Source of the DNA: Allobosea robiniae
GTDB taxonomy: Bacteria; Pseudomonadota; Alphaproteobacteria; Rhizobiales; Beijerinckiaceae
Length of the DNA stretch: 64,000 nucleotides
NCBI RefSeq assembly: GCF_900102525.1
Contig: NZ_FNBZ01000010.1
Location: 1 to 64,000 of the forward strand
Direction of reading: 5' to 3'
Shown here: one piece after another, positions 33,466 to 41,918 of the stretch
Numbering within the stretch: position 1 is the stretch's first letter
Layout: each line of letters opens with the position of its first letter
Translations under genes and position numbers: made by a program
The notes under the pieces: model-generated
The model's database searches: none
Told to the model about the DNA's origin: nothing
Seen by the model: the letters and a program-made list of their open reading frames with translations, nothing else

Positions 33466-35412
33466 GTGAAATTCTTCCTTCCGGCCGCCGGACGCGGCCG
33501 CCTGCTGCTCTCCGTGTCCTATCTGACCATTGCTGGTGCTGCAGCCCCGGCTTTCGCCCAGAACGCTCCCGCCACGATGGCGCTCGACGAGATCGTCGTC
33601 AGCGCCACGGGAACGCCGACGCCTGCCCGCGAAGTCGCGAGCGCCGTCACCGTCATCACCGCCAGGGATATCGAACAGCAGCAGCGCCGCACCTTGCCGC
33701 AGGCGCTGGCCGCGGTGCCCGGCCTCAATATCGTGCAGACCGGTGGGCCGGGCGGCCTGACCTCGGTTTTCATGCGCGGCACCAACTCGAACCACGTCAA
33801 GGTGCTGATCGACGGCATCGAGGCCAACGACCCTTCAGCCCCGAACCGCTCCTTCGATTTCGGCTCGATGCTGACCGAGGATATCGAGCGCATCGAAGTT
33901 TTGCGCGGCCCCCAGAGCGGTCTCTATGGCGCGAATGCGCTGGGCGGCGTGATCTCCGTCACCACGAAGCGCGGCGAGGGACCACCGAAGATGACGGCGC
34001 GCGTGGAAGGCGGCTCGCATGGCAGCTTCAACCAGTCCCTCGGCTTCAGCGGGGGCGATGCGCGCTTCAACTACGCCTTCAATGCCAGCCATTTCCGGGC
34101 CGATGGCACCGAGGCGACGCCGCCGAACCTCATGCCGCCCGGCCGCCGGACCAATCCGAACATCTTCGACAATTACAGCTATTCCGGCCGCCTCGGCTTC
34201 GCGCTCACCGACACGCTGACGCTGAACTGGGTCGGCCGCTATCAGGACGGCCAGTTGCGCTATACCGGCGATACTGGCTTCCCGAGCAAGCCCTCGCCCT
34301 ATCGTTCCCTGCAGAATTACGCGCAGGCCTTCACCCGCGGCGAGGTGGTCTGGGACCCGTTGGGCGGGCGCTTCGTCAACACCTTCGGCGTCTCCTACTC
34401 ACGGCAGGATAGGGGGACGCGCACGGCTTCTGCGGTAACCGGCCTGCTCGGCCTGCCCAATCAGAGCCTCGGCGAGCGCACCAAGCTCGACTGGCGCGGC
34501 AATCTCGAGATCACCAAGGGGCACAACCTGATCATGGGCCTGCAATATGAGCGCGAGCGTCTGGACACGACGAGCCTCATCGCCTCGAACGGCAACAAGG
34601 CCGCCTGGCTCGAATACCAGGGCAATATCGAGGATCGCTATTTCCTGGCGGCCAATATCCGCCGCGACCATGACGACAGCTATGGCGGCCATACGACGTA
34701 CCGCATCGCGCCGGCTGTCATCATTCCCGGCACGGAAACCAAGCTGAAGGCGAGCTACGGCACCGGCTTCAAGGCGCCGACGCTGAGCGAGCTCTTCATC
34801 GATTACCGCCCCGGCTACAACTTCTTCGGCAATCCGAACCTGAAGCCGGAGGAAAGCCGCGGCTGGGATATCGGCTTCGAGCAGCCGCTCTTCGACAAGT
34901 GCCTGCAATTCGGCGCGAGCTGGTTCCAGAACGACATCGACAACCTGATCGTTACCAATGTCACGCGCGATTCCTACGCCAATATCGGCAAGGCCAGAAC
35001 GAAGGGCGTCGAGGCCTTCGCCGCGCTGGAAATCTCGCCCCAGTTCCGCATTCGCGCCGACTATACCTTCACCCTCGCCAGGGACGAGATCGCCCGGCAG
35101 GAACTGTTGCGCCGGCCGCGCCACAAGGCGAGCGCGACCGCGACCTGGACGCCGACCGACAGGCTCAGCCTCTCGGCGACGCTGATCCATATCGGCTCCT
35201 GGGTCGACGGCAACCGCGACTTCTCGGTCCCGCGCATGCGCGCGAAGGGGGCGACGCTGGTCAACCTCGCCGCTGAGTACAAGGCGACCGACAAGGTGAC
35301 GGTGTTCGGGCGGGTCGATAACCTCTTCGACAAGCGTTGGGAGAATCCGGTCGGCTTCCTCGTGCCGGGCCTCGGCGTCTTCGGCGGTATCAAGGTGGCC
35401 ATCGGCGGATGA
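33466..35412 (+). CDS. btuB: TonB-dependent cobalamin receptor BtuB
   Basis: 648 residues from the GTG at 33466, preferred over an ATG at 33409 because it gives a clean signal peptide (RLLLSVSYLTIAGAAAPAFA) and has a GAGG just upstream. The plug domain follows (DEIVVSATGTPTP, TLPQALAAVPGLNIV, VLRGPQSGLYGANALGGVI), then a 22-strand barrel ending in a terminal aromatic-rich strand. It imports vitamin B12 across the outer membrane using TonB energy. The riboswitch upstream confirms the substrate. Confidence 0.93.
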   Translation: MKFFLPAAGRGRLLLSVSYLTIAGAAAPAFAQNAPATMALDEIVVSATGTPTPAREVASAVTVITARDIEQQQRRTLPQALAAVPGLNIVQTGGPGGLTSVFMRGTNSNHVKVLIDGIEANDPSAPNRSFDFGSMLTEDIERIEVLRGPQSGLYGANALGGVISVTTKRGEGPPKMTARVEGGSHGSFNQSLGFSGGDARFNYAFNASHFRADGTEATPPNLMPPGRRTNPNIFDNYSYSGRLGFALTDTLTLNWVGRYQDGQLRYTGDTGFPSKPSPYRSLQNYAQAFTRGEVVWDPLGGRFVNTFGVSYSRQDRGTRTASAVTGLLGLPNQSLGERTKLDWRGNLEITKGHNLIMGLQYERERLDTTSLIASNGNKAAWLEYQGNIEDRYFLAANIRRDHDDSYGGHTTYRIAPAVIIPGTETKLKASYGTGFKAPTLSELFIDYRPGYNFFGNPNLKPEESRGWDIGFEQPLFDKCLQFGASWFQNDIDNLIVTNVTRDSYANIGKARTKGVEAFAALEISPQFRIRADYTFTLARDEIARQELLRRPRHKASATATWTPTDRLSLSATLIHIGSWVDGNRDFSVPRMRAKGATLVNLAAEYKATDKVTVFGRVDNLFDKRWENPVGFLVPGLGVFGGIKVAIGG

Positions 35413-36269
35413 ACCGGCCTCTCGTCCTGCGTCGTCTATGCGGCGTGTGCCTCCTGTCCATCGCGCTCTGGGGCGCGGTGGTATCGGCCGCATCTGCGGT
35501 CGAGCGCCCGGCCCGCATCGTTTCGCTCAATATGTGCACGGACGAGCTCGTCCTGCGCCTGGCCGATCCCGATCGCATCGCTTCGGTGACATGGCTGTCG
35601 CAGGACCCGCGCAACGCCAACATGGCGGATGCCGCCCGCCTGATACCGGCCAATCACGGGCTTGCCGAGGAAGTCTTGGGCTTTCACCCCGATCTCGTCG
35701 TCGCCGGCGCCTATACGACGCGCGCCACGGTTTCGCTGCTCGGGCGGGTCGGCATCGCCGCGCGGGAATTCGGCGTTCCCCGCAATCTCGCGGAGATGAA
35801 GGCGCAGATCACCGAGATGGCCGATGTTCTCGGCGAGCCCGCCCGCGGGCAGGCCTTGCTCGCCGAGATCGAGCGGCGCCTCGAAGCTCTGGCCGCCCGT
35901 CGCGTCGACAGGCCATTGCGGGCGATCGTGCTCCGTCCCAGCGGCTTCACGGTCGGTCGCGGCTCGCTCGTCGACGAGATCCTGACCCGCGCGGGCCTCG
36001 TCAATATCGCAGCCGAGCTGGGCGTCGAGAGCTATGGCCAGATCGCGCTCGAAACCGTGGCGCTCGGCGGTGCCGAAATCCTGATCCTGAACGAGACGCC
36101 GGACGGCCCGCCGTCTCTGGCGCACGAGATCCTGCACCATCCGGTGATCGACCGGCTTGGCGACCGGCTGAAGCTCGTCGCCCTGCCGTCGCGGCTCTGG
36201 ACTTGCGCCGGCCCGAGCGTGCTCGACGCGATCGAATTGCTGGTGCGTGCCGTGGAGGAGAAGCCATGA
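35409..36269 (+). CDS. btuF: Cobalamin ABC transporter substrate-binding protein BtuF
   Basis: 286 residues from MNRPLVLRRL, overlapping the btuB stop as ATGA. Signal peptide ends near SAASAVE. The periplasmic-binding fold is shown by RIVSLNMCTDELVLRLADP and the later PDLVVAGAYTTR, typical of class-III (iron-siderophore/B12) binding proteins with one long linking helix. Placed between BtuB and the FecCD-type permease, it delivers cobalamin to the inner-membrane pump. Confidence 0.88.
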   Translation: MNRPLVLRRLCGVCLLSIALWGAVVSAASAVERPARIVSLNMCTDELVLRLADPDRIASVTWLSQDPRNANMADAARLIPANHGLAEEVLGFHPDLVVAGAYTTRATVSLLGRVGIAAREFGVPRNLAEMKAQITEMADVLGEPARGQALLAEIERRLEALAARRVDRPLRAIVLRPSGFTVGRGSLVDEILTRAGLVNIAAELGVESYGQIALETVALGGAEILILNETPDGPPSLAHEILHHPVIDRLGDRLKLVALPSRLWTCAGPSVLDAIELLVRAVEEKP

Positions 36270-37279
36270 CGCCGGACGCTTCGCCCGGCATCAGGCCGGC
36301 CCCGCTGCTGGGATTGCTTGCCTTCGCTACTCTGGCGATGACCGCGATCTCCATGGCCGTCGGCTACGCGCCATTGGCGCTCGGCCTGGCGGTGACGGAC
36401 CTCCTCGCGGGGCAAAAGAGCCTGCCGGCGCTCGTGCTCTATGAACTGCGCCTGCCGCGCGCCCTGCTTGGCGCCCTCGTCGGTTTCAGCCTCGGCATGG
36501 CCGGCGCGGCGATGCAGGGGTTGTTGCGCAATCCGCTGGCCGAGCCGGGCGTGATCGGCATCTCCAGTGCGGCGGCCTTCGGTGCCGTCCTCGTCTTCTA
36601 TAGCGGGCTCTCCGCCAGCCTTGCGCTCGCTCTGCCGCTCGGAGGGATCGCGGGCGCGCTGCTGGCAACCGTGATCCTCTTCATCCTGCTCGGCCGTGGC
36701 GCCAGCACGACCACGCTGATCCTGGCCGGCGTGGCGCTCAACAGCTTCGCTGGCGCGGCGACGGCGCTCGCGCTCAATCTCGCACCGAACCCTTATGCAG
36801 CGCTGGAGATCGTGTTCTGGTTGATGGGCTCGCTGGTCGACCGGAGCATGAACCATGTCGCCCTCGTCCTGCCCCTGATGTTGCTCGGCTGGGCCCTGAT
36901 CGTCTCGACGGCGCCCGCCCTCGATGCGCTCAGCCTCGGCGAGGATACAGCCGCGAGCCTCGGCTTCGACCTTGCCTGGCTGCGCGCGCGCTTGATCGGC
37001 GGGGCGGCACTCGCGGTCGGCAGCGCGGTCGCCGTGACGGGCGCGATCGGCTTCGTCGGCCTCGTCGTGCCGCATCTATTGCGCCCGCTGGTCGGGCACC
37101 GGCCGGGCAGATTGCTCATCGCCAGCGGTTTCGGTGGCGCCATCCTCGTGCTCGCTGCCGATATCGGCGTCCGGCTCATGCCGGTCCGGCCGGAATTGAA
37201 GCTCGGCGTGGTCACCGCGCTGATCGGCGCGCCCTTCCTCTTCGCGCTGGTCCAGCGCCTGCGCCGGGAGGCCTTGTGA
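36266..37279 (+). CDS. btuC: Cobalamin ABC transporter permease BtuC (FecCD family)
   Basis: 337 residues and about ten membrane helices; the FecCD marker ELRLPRALLGALVGFSLGMAGAAMQGLLRNPLAEPGVIG is split over 66-104. GFVGLVVPHLLRPLVGH is the conserved coupling region near the C-terminus. GGAGGAG precedes the ATG, which overlaps the btuF stop. Pairs as a homodimer with the ATPase downstream. Confidence 0.92.
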   Translation: MTPDASPGIRPAPLLGLLAFATLAMTAISMAVGYAPLALGLAVTDLLAGQKSLPALVLYELRLPRALLGALVGFSLGMAGAAMQGLLRNPLAEPGVIGISSAAAFGAVLVFYSGLSASLALALPLGGIAGALLATVILFILLGRGASTTTLILAGVALNSFAGAATALALNLAPNPYAALEIVFWLMGSLVDRSMNHVALVLPLMLLGWALIVSTAPALDALSLGEDTAASLGFDLAWLRARLIGGAALAVGSAVAVTGAIGFVGLVVPHLLRPLVGHRPGRLLIASGFGGAILVLAADIGVRLMPVRPELKLGVVTALIGAPFLFALVQRLRREAL

Positions 37280-38067
37280 TGGCGATCACGGCTTCCCGCA
37301 TCACGGTTTCACTCGGCGGCAAGCCGATCCTGCACGATGTCGATGCCCAGATCCGGCCGGGAGAGGTGCTTGGCCTGATCGGTCCCAACGGCGCCGGCAA
37401 GACGACCTTGCTGCGGGTCCTGGCGGCGCTGCTCACGCCAGACTGTGGCGGCGTCGATTATGACGGCGCCTCGGCGCGCGCGCTGGGACGAGCGGCACTG
37501 GCGCGGCGCATCGCTTTTCTGGCCCAAGGCGGTGAGGCGCAGGGGGCGCTCTCCGTCGAGGCCTTGGTCGGGCTCGGCCGTTTGCCGCATCGCCGCCCCT
37601 TCGCCGAAGCTGGCGAGGTTGACCGGCAGGCGGTCACGCGGGCGCTGGCGCTCTGTGACGTCACCGGTTTCGCTGCTCGCGCGGTCGGCACGCTCTCGGG
37701 CGGCGAGCGCCGCCGCGTCCTGCTGGCGCGGGCGCTCGCGGTGGAGGCGTCTTATCTCCTCGCGGACGAGCCTCTGGCAGGGCTCGACCCTCAGCACCAG
37801 CTCGACACCTTGCAACTGCTGCGCAGGATCAGCCGTGAGGGCACCGGAGTGGTCGTCGTGCTGCACGATCTGACGCTCGCGGGCCGCTTCTGCGACCGGC
37901 TCCTGCTGCTCGATCACGGTCGCCGGGTCGCCGACGGAGCGCCGGCGGACGTCCTCGACGATGATCGGCTCGCACAGGTCTTCGGCATTCACGCCTTGCG
38001 CAGCTCCCAGGCCGGCGAGTCCTTCCTGCTGCCCTGGCGGACGCTCAACAATGAAAATGCGCCCTGA
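37279..38067 (+). CDS. btuD: Cobalamin ABC transporter ATP-binding protein BtuD
   Basis: 262 residues from ATG at 37279, which overlaps the btuC stop as TGATG and has GGGAGG 7 bases upstream. Walker A is GPNGAGKTT, the signature LSGGERRR, Walker B YLLADEPLAGLDP and the switch VLHDLTLA. Together the four genes form a complete uptake pathway from the outer membrane inward. Confidence 0.92.
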   Translation: MAITASRITVSLGGKPILHDVDAQIRPGEVLGLIGPNGAGKTTLLRVLAALLTPDCGGVDYDGASARALGRAALARRIAFLAQGGEAQGALSVEALVGLGRLPHRRPFAEAGEVDRQAVTRALALCDVTGFAARAVGTLSGGERRRVLLARALAVEASYLLADEPLAGLDPQHQLDTLQLLRRISREGTGVVVVLHDLTLAGRFCDRLLLLDHGRRVADGAPADVLDDDRLAQVFGIHALRSSQAGESFLLPWRTLNNENAP

Positions 38068-38140
38068 AGGGTGCCGATATCGACAGGACTCCAAACAGGC
38101 GCTACCTCCACTGCACGGCTAACGGGGGCGGGACCGGGGA

Positions 38141-38779
38141 ATGCGTGGGGCAGGGGCAGGACTGGCTGGCGCGCTCATTCTCTTCTTCGCCCGCTTCATC
38201 ACGGCCGTGCGCGGCCGTTGGGCGGGCGTCGAACCCACCGACGAGCAGCGGATCTACTTCGCCAACCATGCCAGCCATGGCGATTTCGTCCTGATCTGGA
38301 CCGTGCTGCCGCGGCGCATGCGCTTCACGACCCGGCCGGTCGCCGGGAGCGACTACTGGCTGAAAGGCAGGTTGCGACGCTTCATCGGGTGCGACGTCTT
38401 CAATGCCGTGCTGATCGATCGCGATCGCGGCAGCCGCACGAGCGACCCGGTCGCGCAGATGACCGAGGCGCTCGACGCCGGCTCCTCGCTGATCGTCTTC
38501 CCGGAAGGCACGCGCAACACCACCGATGCCCGCCTGCTGCCGTTCAAGAGCGGCCTGTTCCATCTGGCGCGGGCGCGGCCGGGCGTGGCGCTCGTGCCGG
38601 CCTGGATCGACAATCTCAACCGCGTCATGCCCAAGGGCGAATTCGTGCCGATCCCGCTGATCTGCACCGTCACCTTCGGCGCGCCGCTGCGCCTCACTGA
38701 GGGCGAGACCAAGCAGGATTTCCTGGCGCGGGCCGAAGCCGCTTTGCTCGCCCTGTCCCCGAAGGCGAACGCGTCATGA
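38141..38779 (+). CDS. 1-acyl-sn-glycerol-3-phosphate acyltransferase family protein (PlsC-like)
   Basis: 212 residues. After an N-terminal membrane helix (about 5-23) the acyltransferase motifs appear: NHASHGD (motif I HxxxxD), FPEGTRNT (motif III) and a late PVW-like VPAWID. Its relatives transfer an acyl chain from acyl-ACP or acyl-CoA to lysophosphatidic acid, making phosphatidic acid. It starts the four-gene operon with CdsA, overlapping that gene by ATGA. Confidence 0.87.
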   Translation: MRGAGAGLAGALILFFARFITAVRGRWAGVEPTDEQRIYFANHASHGDFVLIWTVLPRRMRFTTRPVAGSDYWLKGRLRRFIGCDVFNAVLIDRDRGSRTSDPVAQMTEALDAGSSLIVFPEGTRNTTDARLLPFKSGLFHLARARPGVALVPAWIDNLNRVMPKGEFVPIPLICTVTFGAPLRLTEGETKQDFLARAEAALLALSPKANAS

Positions 38780-39726
38780 CCATGCCACATCCCGATCTGG
38801 TGGCCGTCCTCGCCGGCATCCTCGGCGTCCTCGTCGTCGCCTCGACCATCGGCTTCGTGCTGCAGCGCAAGCTCTCGCCCGATGGCTCGAACGCCGTGGT
38901 CGAGAATCTGAACGACCGCATCCGGGCCTGGTGGATCATGGTCGTGCTGATGGGTCTCGCCCTCATCGGCGGCAAGACCGGCGTGACGCTGCTCTTCGGC
39001 TTCTGTTCCTTCGCGGCCTTGCGCGAATTCATCACATTGACCGATACGCGGCGGGCCGACCATTGGGCGCTGGCAGCGGCCTTCTTTGTCGTGCTGCCGG
39101 TGCAGTACTACCTGATCTGGATCGAGTGGTACGGGCTCTACTCGATCTTCATCCCCGTCTACGCCTTCCTGCTGATGCCGATCATCGCCGCGGCGCGCGG
39201 CGACACCGACCATTTCCTCGTGCGGATCGCCGAGGTGCAATGGGCGCTGATGATCTGCGTCTTCGCCACCTCGCATGTGCCGGCGCTGCTCAGCCTCGAT
39301 ATCGCTGGATATGAGGGGCGCAATGTCCTTCTGATCGCCTTCCTCGTCATCGTCGTGCAGATCAGCGACGTCCTGCAATATGTCTGGGGCAAGCTCATCG
39401 GCCGCACCAAGATCGCGCCGAAGCTCTCGCCCTCGAAGACGGTCGAAGGCTTCGTCGGTGGGGCGCTCAGCGCGACCGCGGTCGGCGCCGGCCTGTCCTG
39501 GATGACGCCGTTCACAGCCCTGCAGGCCGCCTTCCTCTCGCTGGTCATCGTCCTGCTGGGCTTCTTCGGCGGACTCGTCATGTCGGCGATCAAGCGCGAC
39601 CGCGGCGTCAAGGACTGGGGCCATCTGATCGCCGGCCATGGCGGCTTCATCGACCGGCTCGACTCGGTCGTGTTTTCCGCGCCGATCTTCTTCCATCTCG
39701 TCCGCTACGGCTGGTCGGCTGTATGA
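38776..39726 (+). CDS. cdsA: Phosphatidate cytidylyltransferase (CdsA family)
   Basis: 316 residues and about eight membrane helices. The C-terminal CDS signature is recognisable: LSPSKTVEGFVGG and KDWGHLIAGHGGFIDRLDS. It makes CDP-diacylglycerol from phosphatidic acid and CTP. An ATG 6 bases downstream is an alternative start. It lies between the PlsC-like protein and a small membrane protein, in an arrangement recalling the E. coli ynb operon. Confidence 0.9.
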   Translation: MTMPHPDLVAVLAGILGVLVVASTIGFVLQRKLSPDGSNAVVENLNDRIRAWWIMVVLMGLALIGGKTGVTLLFGFCSFAALREFITLTDTRRADHWALAAAFFVVLPVQYYLIWIEWYGLYSIFIPVYAFLLMPIIAAARGDTDHFLVRIAEVQWALMICVFATSHVPALLSLDIAGYEGRNVLLIAFLVIVVQISDVLQYVWGKLIGRTKIAPKLSPSKTVEGFVGGALSATAVGAGLSWMTPFTALQAAFLSLVIVLLGFFGGLVMSAIKRDRGVKDWGHLIAGHGGFIDRLDSVVFSAPIFFHLVRYGWSAV

Positions 39727-40112
39727 GCGGACCGCTCGCGCGCCTGATGCGGAGCAGCATCGTCCATGTCGGCTTCGCCTTCCTCGCCATGGGCAGCTGG
39801 GCCGCCTTCGCCAACCGCGCCCATCAGATGCCCGCGCCGCTCCAGGCCGGGCTGCTGCAGGGCGCGATCTCGGCGACGATCACGCTCGTCCTGAAACGCG
39901 CGATCGAATATCTCGCCAGCCGCTTCTCGGGCCTCGCCGCCCTGCTGGCGCCACCCGTGATCGCCGGCCTCGTCTCCGCCAGCCTGCTGACGATCCTGCA
40001 CACGGTCAGTGGCACGCCCGAGATCGCGAAGACGATCGCCGTGCCGCTGACCGTCGCGACGAGCTATGCGGCGCTCTACAATTATTCGCTCTGGCGCATC
40101 CGGAAGGCCTGA
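39723..40112 (+). CDS. Small integral membrane protein of unknown function
   Basis: 129 residues with about four hydrophobic segments (14-30, 42-57, 72-94 and 105-122). It overlaps cdsA by ATGA and ends 3 bases before the phosphatidyltransferase gene, so it belongs to the lipid operon. I do not recognise a family. It could be a partner of the two membrane enzymes or a lipid flippase-like factor; neither is shown by the sequence. Confidence 0.65.
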   Translation: MSGPLARLMRSSIVHVGFAFLAMGSWAAFANRAHQMPAPLQAGLLQGAISATITLVLKRAIEYLASRFSGLAALLAPPVIAGLVSASLLTILHTVSGTPEIAKTIAVPLTVATSYAALYNYSLWRIRKA

Positions 40113-40115
40113 ACC

Positions 40116-40757
40116 ATGGCGCAGGACGAGAACCGCCGCCCGCTCGCCAGCCGCGATTCCGGCTGGGCCCGCACGATCGCCCGTCGCTTGAGCACGGCTT
40201 CGGTGACGCCGAACCAGATCTCGATGGCGAGCATGGTCATGGCGGCGGTCGCCGGCTTGGCTTTCTGGCAGGCGGGCATGGCCACGGGCGGTTCCCGCAT
40301 TGCCTTGCTGCTGGTTGCCGCCCTGTTCTGCCAGTTCCGGCTGCTCTGCAACCTGTTCGACGGGATGGTCGCGATCGAGGGCGGCAAGCAGGCGCCGGAC
40401 GGGCCGTTCTGGAACGAATTCCCTGACCGCGTCGCCGATATCCTGATCCTCGTCGGCGTCGGCTATGGCGTTGGGTTGCCGGCCTTGGGCTGGGCAGCGG
40501 CGGCCTTCGCCGTGCTGACCGCCTATACCCGCGAGCTCGGCCGCAATTGCGGATTGCCCGCCGATTTCTCAGGGCCAATGGCCAAGCAACATCGCATGGC
40601 GGTGATCACGGCGGCGGCCGCGCTTTCGCTGCTGGAACCGCTCTGGAGCGGCCACAATCAGGTTCTTGTCGGCGCGCTCTGGCTGATCGCGATCGGCGCC
40701 GCGATCACCGCGATCCGGCGCGCCGCGAACATCGTCCGCAAACTGCGCGCCGGCTGA
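40116..40757 (+). CDS. CDP-alcohol phosphatidyltransferase-like protein with altered signature
   Basis: 213 residues, about six membrane helices. The CDP-alcohol motif D-x2-DG-x2-AR-x8-G-x3-D-x3-D is present but changed: Asn79 replaces the first Asp, Asp82 and Gly83 are kept, Ala86 is kept, Ile87 replaces Arg, Gly96 is kept, Asn100 replaces the third Asp and Asp104 is kept. I recall the same NLxDG and WNExPDR pattern in YnbA-like proteins. It probably transfers CDP-DAG to an unknown alcohol, but the changed metal ligands leave activity open. Confidence 0.75.
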   Translation: MAQDENRRPLASRDSGWARTIARRLSTASVTPNQISMASMVMAAVAGLAFWQAGMATGGSRIALLLVAALFCQFRLLCNLFDGMVAIEGGKQAPDGPFWNEFPDRVADILILVGVGYGVGLPALGWAAAAFAVLTAYTRELGRNCGLPADFSGPMAKQHRMAVITAAAALSLLEPLWSGHNQVLVGALWLIAIGAAITAIRRAANIVRKLRAG

Positions 40758-40772
40758 CGTATCCCGCCGATC

Positions 40773-41918
40773 TCAGATCGACTCGATCAGCAGCTTGCGC
40801 GCCGCGTCGACCGTGAGCTCCACCGGATTGCCGCCGGTCGACGGATCAGCCACGGCGGCTTCGGCCAGTTCGTCGATCCGGTCGGTGCCGACGCCGAGCG
40901 CGCCGAGTTTGTCGGGGATGCCGAGATCGGCGCGCAGCTTCAGCACGAAATCGTAGAAGCCGTCGAAGCCGCCGGGAATGCCGAGATAGGCGGCAGCCGC
41001 CGCGATCCGCTCCTCGATCGCCGGGCGGTTGAAGCGCAGCACCGGCGGCATCACCACCGCATTCGTGGTGCCGTGATGGGTATGATAGACCGCGCCGACT
41101 GGATGGGAGAGCGAGTGGATCGCGCCCAGCCCTTTCTGGAAGGCCACCGCGCCCATCGCGGCGGCGGCCATCATCTGCGTCCGCGCCTCGATATCGCTGC
41201 CGTCGGCATAGGCGCGCGGCAGATAGGTCTTCACCAACCGCATGCCTTCGAGCGCGATGCCCTGGCTCATCGGGTGGAAGAAGGGCGAGGAATAAGCCTC
41301 CAGACAATGCGCGAAGGCATCCATGCCGGTGCCGGCGGTAATCGCCCTGGGCATGCCGACCGTCAGCTCGGGGTCGCAGATCGTCACGCCCGGCAGGAAT
41401 TTCGGGTGGAAGATGATCTTCTTGGTATGGGTCTGCGAATTGGTGATGACCGAGGCGCGCCCGACTTCGGAGCCGGTTCCGGCCGTGGTCGGCACGGCGA
41501 CGATCGGCGCGATGCCCTCGATCGAGGCGCGCGTCCACCAGTCGCCGACATCCTCGAAATCCCAGACCGGCCGCGTCTGCCCGGCCATGAAGGCCACGCA
41601 TTTGCCGAGGTCGAGGCCGGAGCCGCCGCCGAAGGCGACGACGCCGTCATGCCCGCCCGCCTTGAAGGCGCGCACGCCGTCGTCGAGATTGCGGTCGTTC
41701 GGATTGGGATCGACATCGGCGAAGATCGCCCGGCCTAGGCCACCGGCTTCGAGAATGTCGAGCGCGTTGGCGGTGATCGCCATGCTCGCGAGCCCACGGT
41801 CGGTCACCAGCAGCGGCCGCTTCATGCCGAGCGCCTTGCAGTGGTCGGCCAGTTCCCTGATCCGCCCGGCGCCCAGCTTGACGGCGGTCGGATAGCTCCA
41901 GTTCGCGGTGATCGGCAT
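40773..41918 (-). CDS. Iron-containing alcohol dehydrogenase
   Basis: 381 residues from MPITANWSYPTAV, chosen because it overlaps the aldehyde dehydrogenase stop as TGATG. NAD(P)-binding GGGSGLD and the metal ligands in GMDAFAHCLEAY (Asp and His) and GAIHSLSHPVGAVYHTHHG identify the group-III iron ADH family. It is the last gene of the leftward half of the amine cluster. It would interconvert an alcohol and an aldehyde during breakdown of the imported amine; the exact substrate is unknown. Confidence 0.9.
   Translation of the reverse strand: MPITANWSYPTAVKLGAGRIRELADHCKALGMKRPLLVTDRGLASMAITANALDILEAGGLGRAIFADVDPNPNDRNLDDGVRAFKAGGHDGVVAFGGGSGLDLGKCVAFMAGQTRPVWDFEDVGDWWTRASIEGIAPIVAVPTTAGTGSEVGRASVITNSQTHTKKIIFHPKFLPGVTICDPELTVGMPRAITAGTGMDAFAHCLEAYSSPFFHPMSQGIALEGMRLVKTYLPRAYADGSDIEARTQMMAAAAMGAVAFQKGLGAIHSLSHPVGAVYHTHHGTTNAVVMPPVLRFNRPAIEERIAAAAAYLGIPGGFDGFYDFVLKLRADLGIPDKLGALGVGTDRIDELAEAAVADPSTGGNPVELTVDAARKLLIESI

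Noticed and set aside
40768..40780. CGATCTCAGATCG palindrome at the iron ADH stop as a terminator
   Set aside because: The stem is 6 bp with a one-base loop, too short and tight to form a terminator hairpin.
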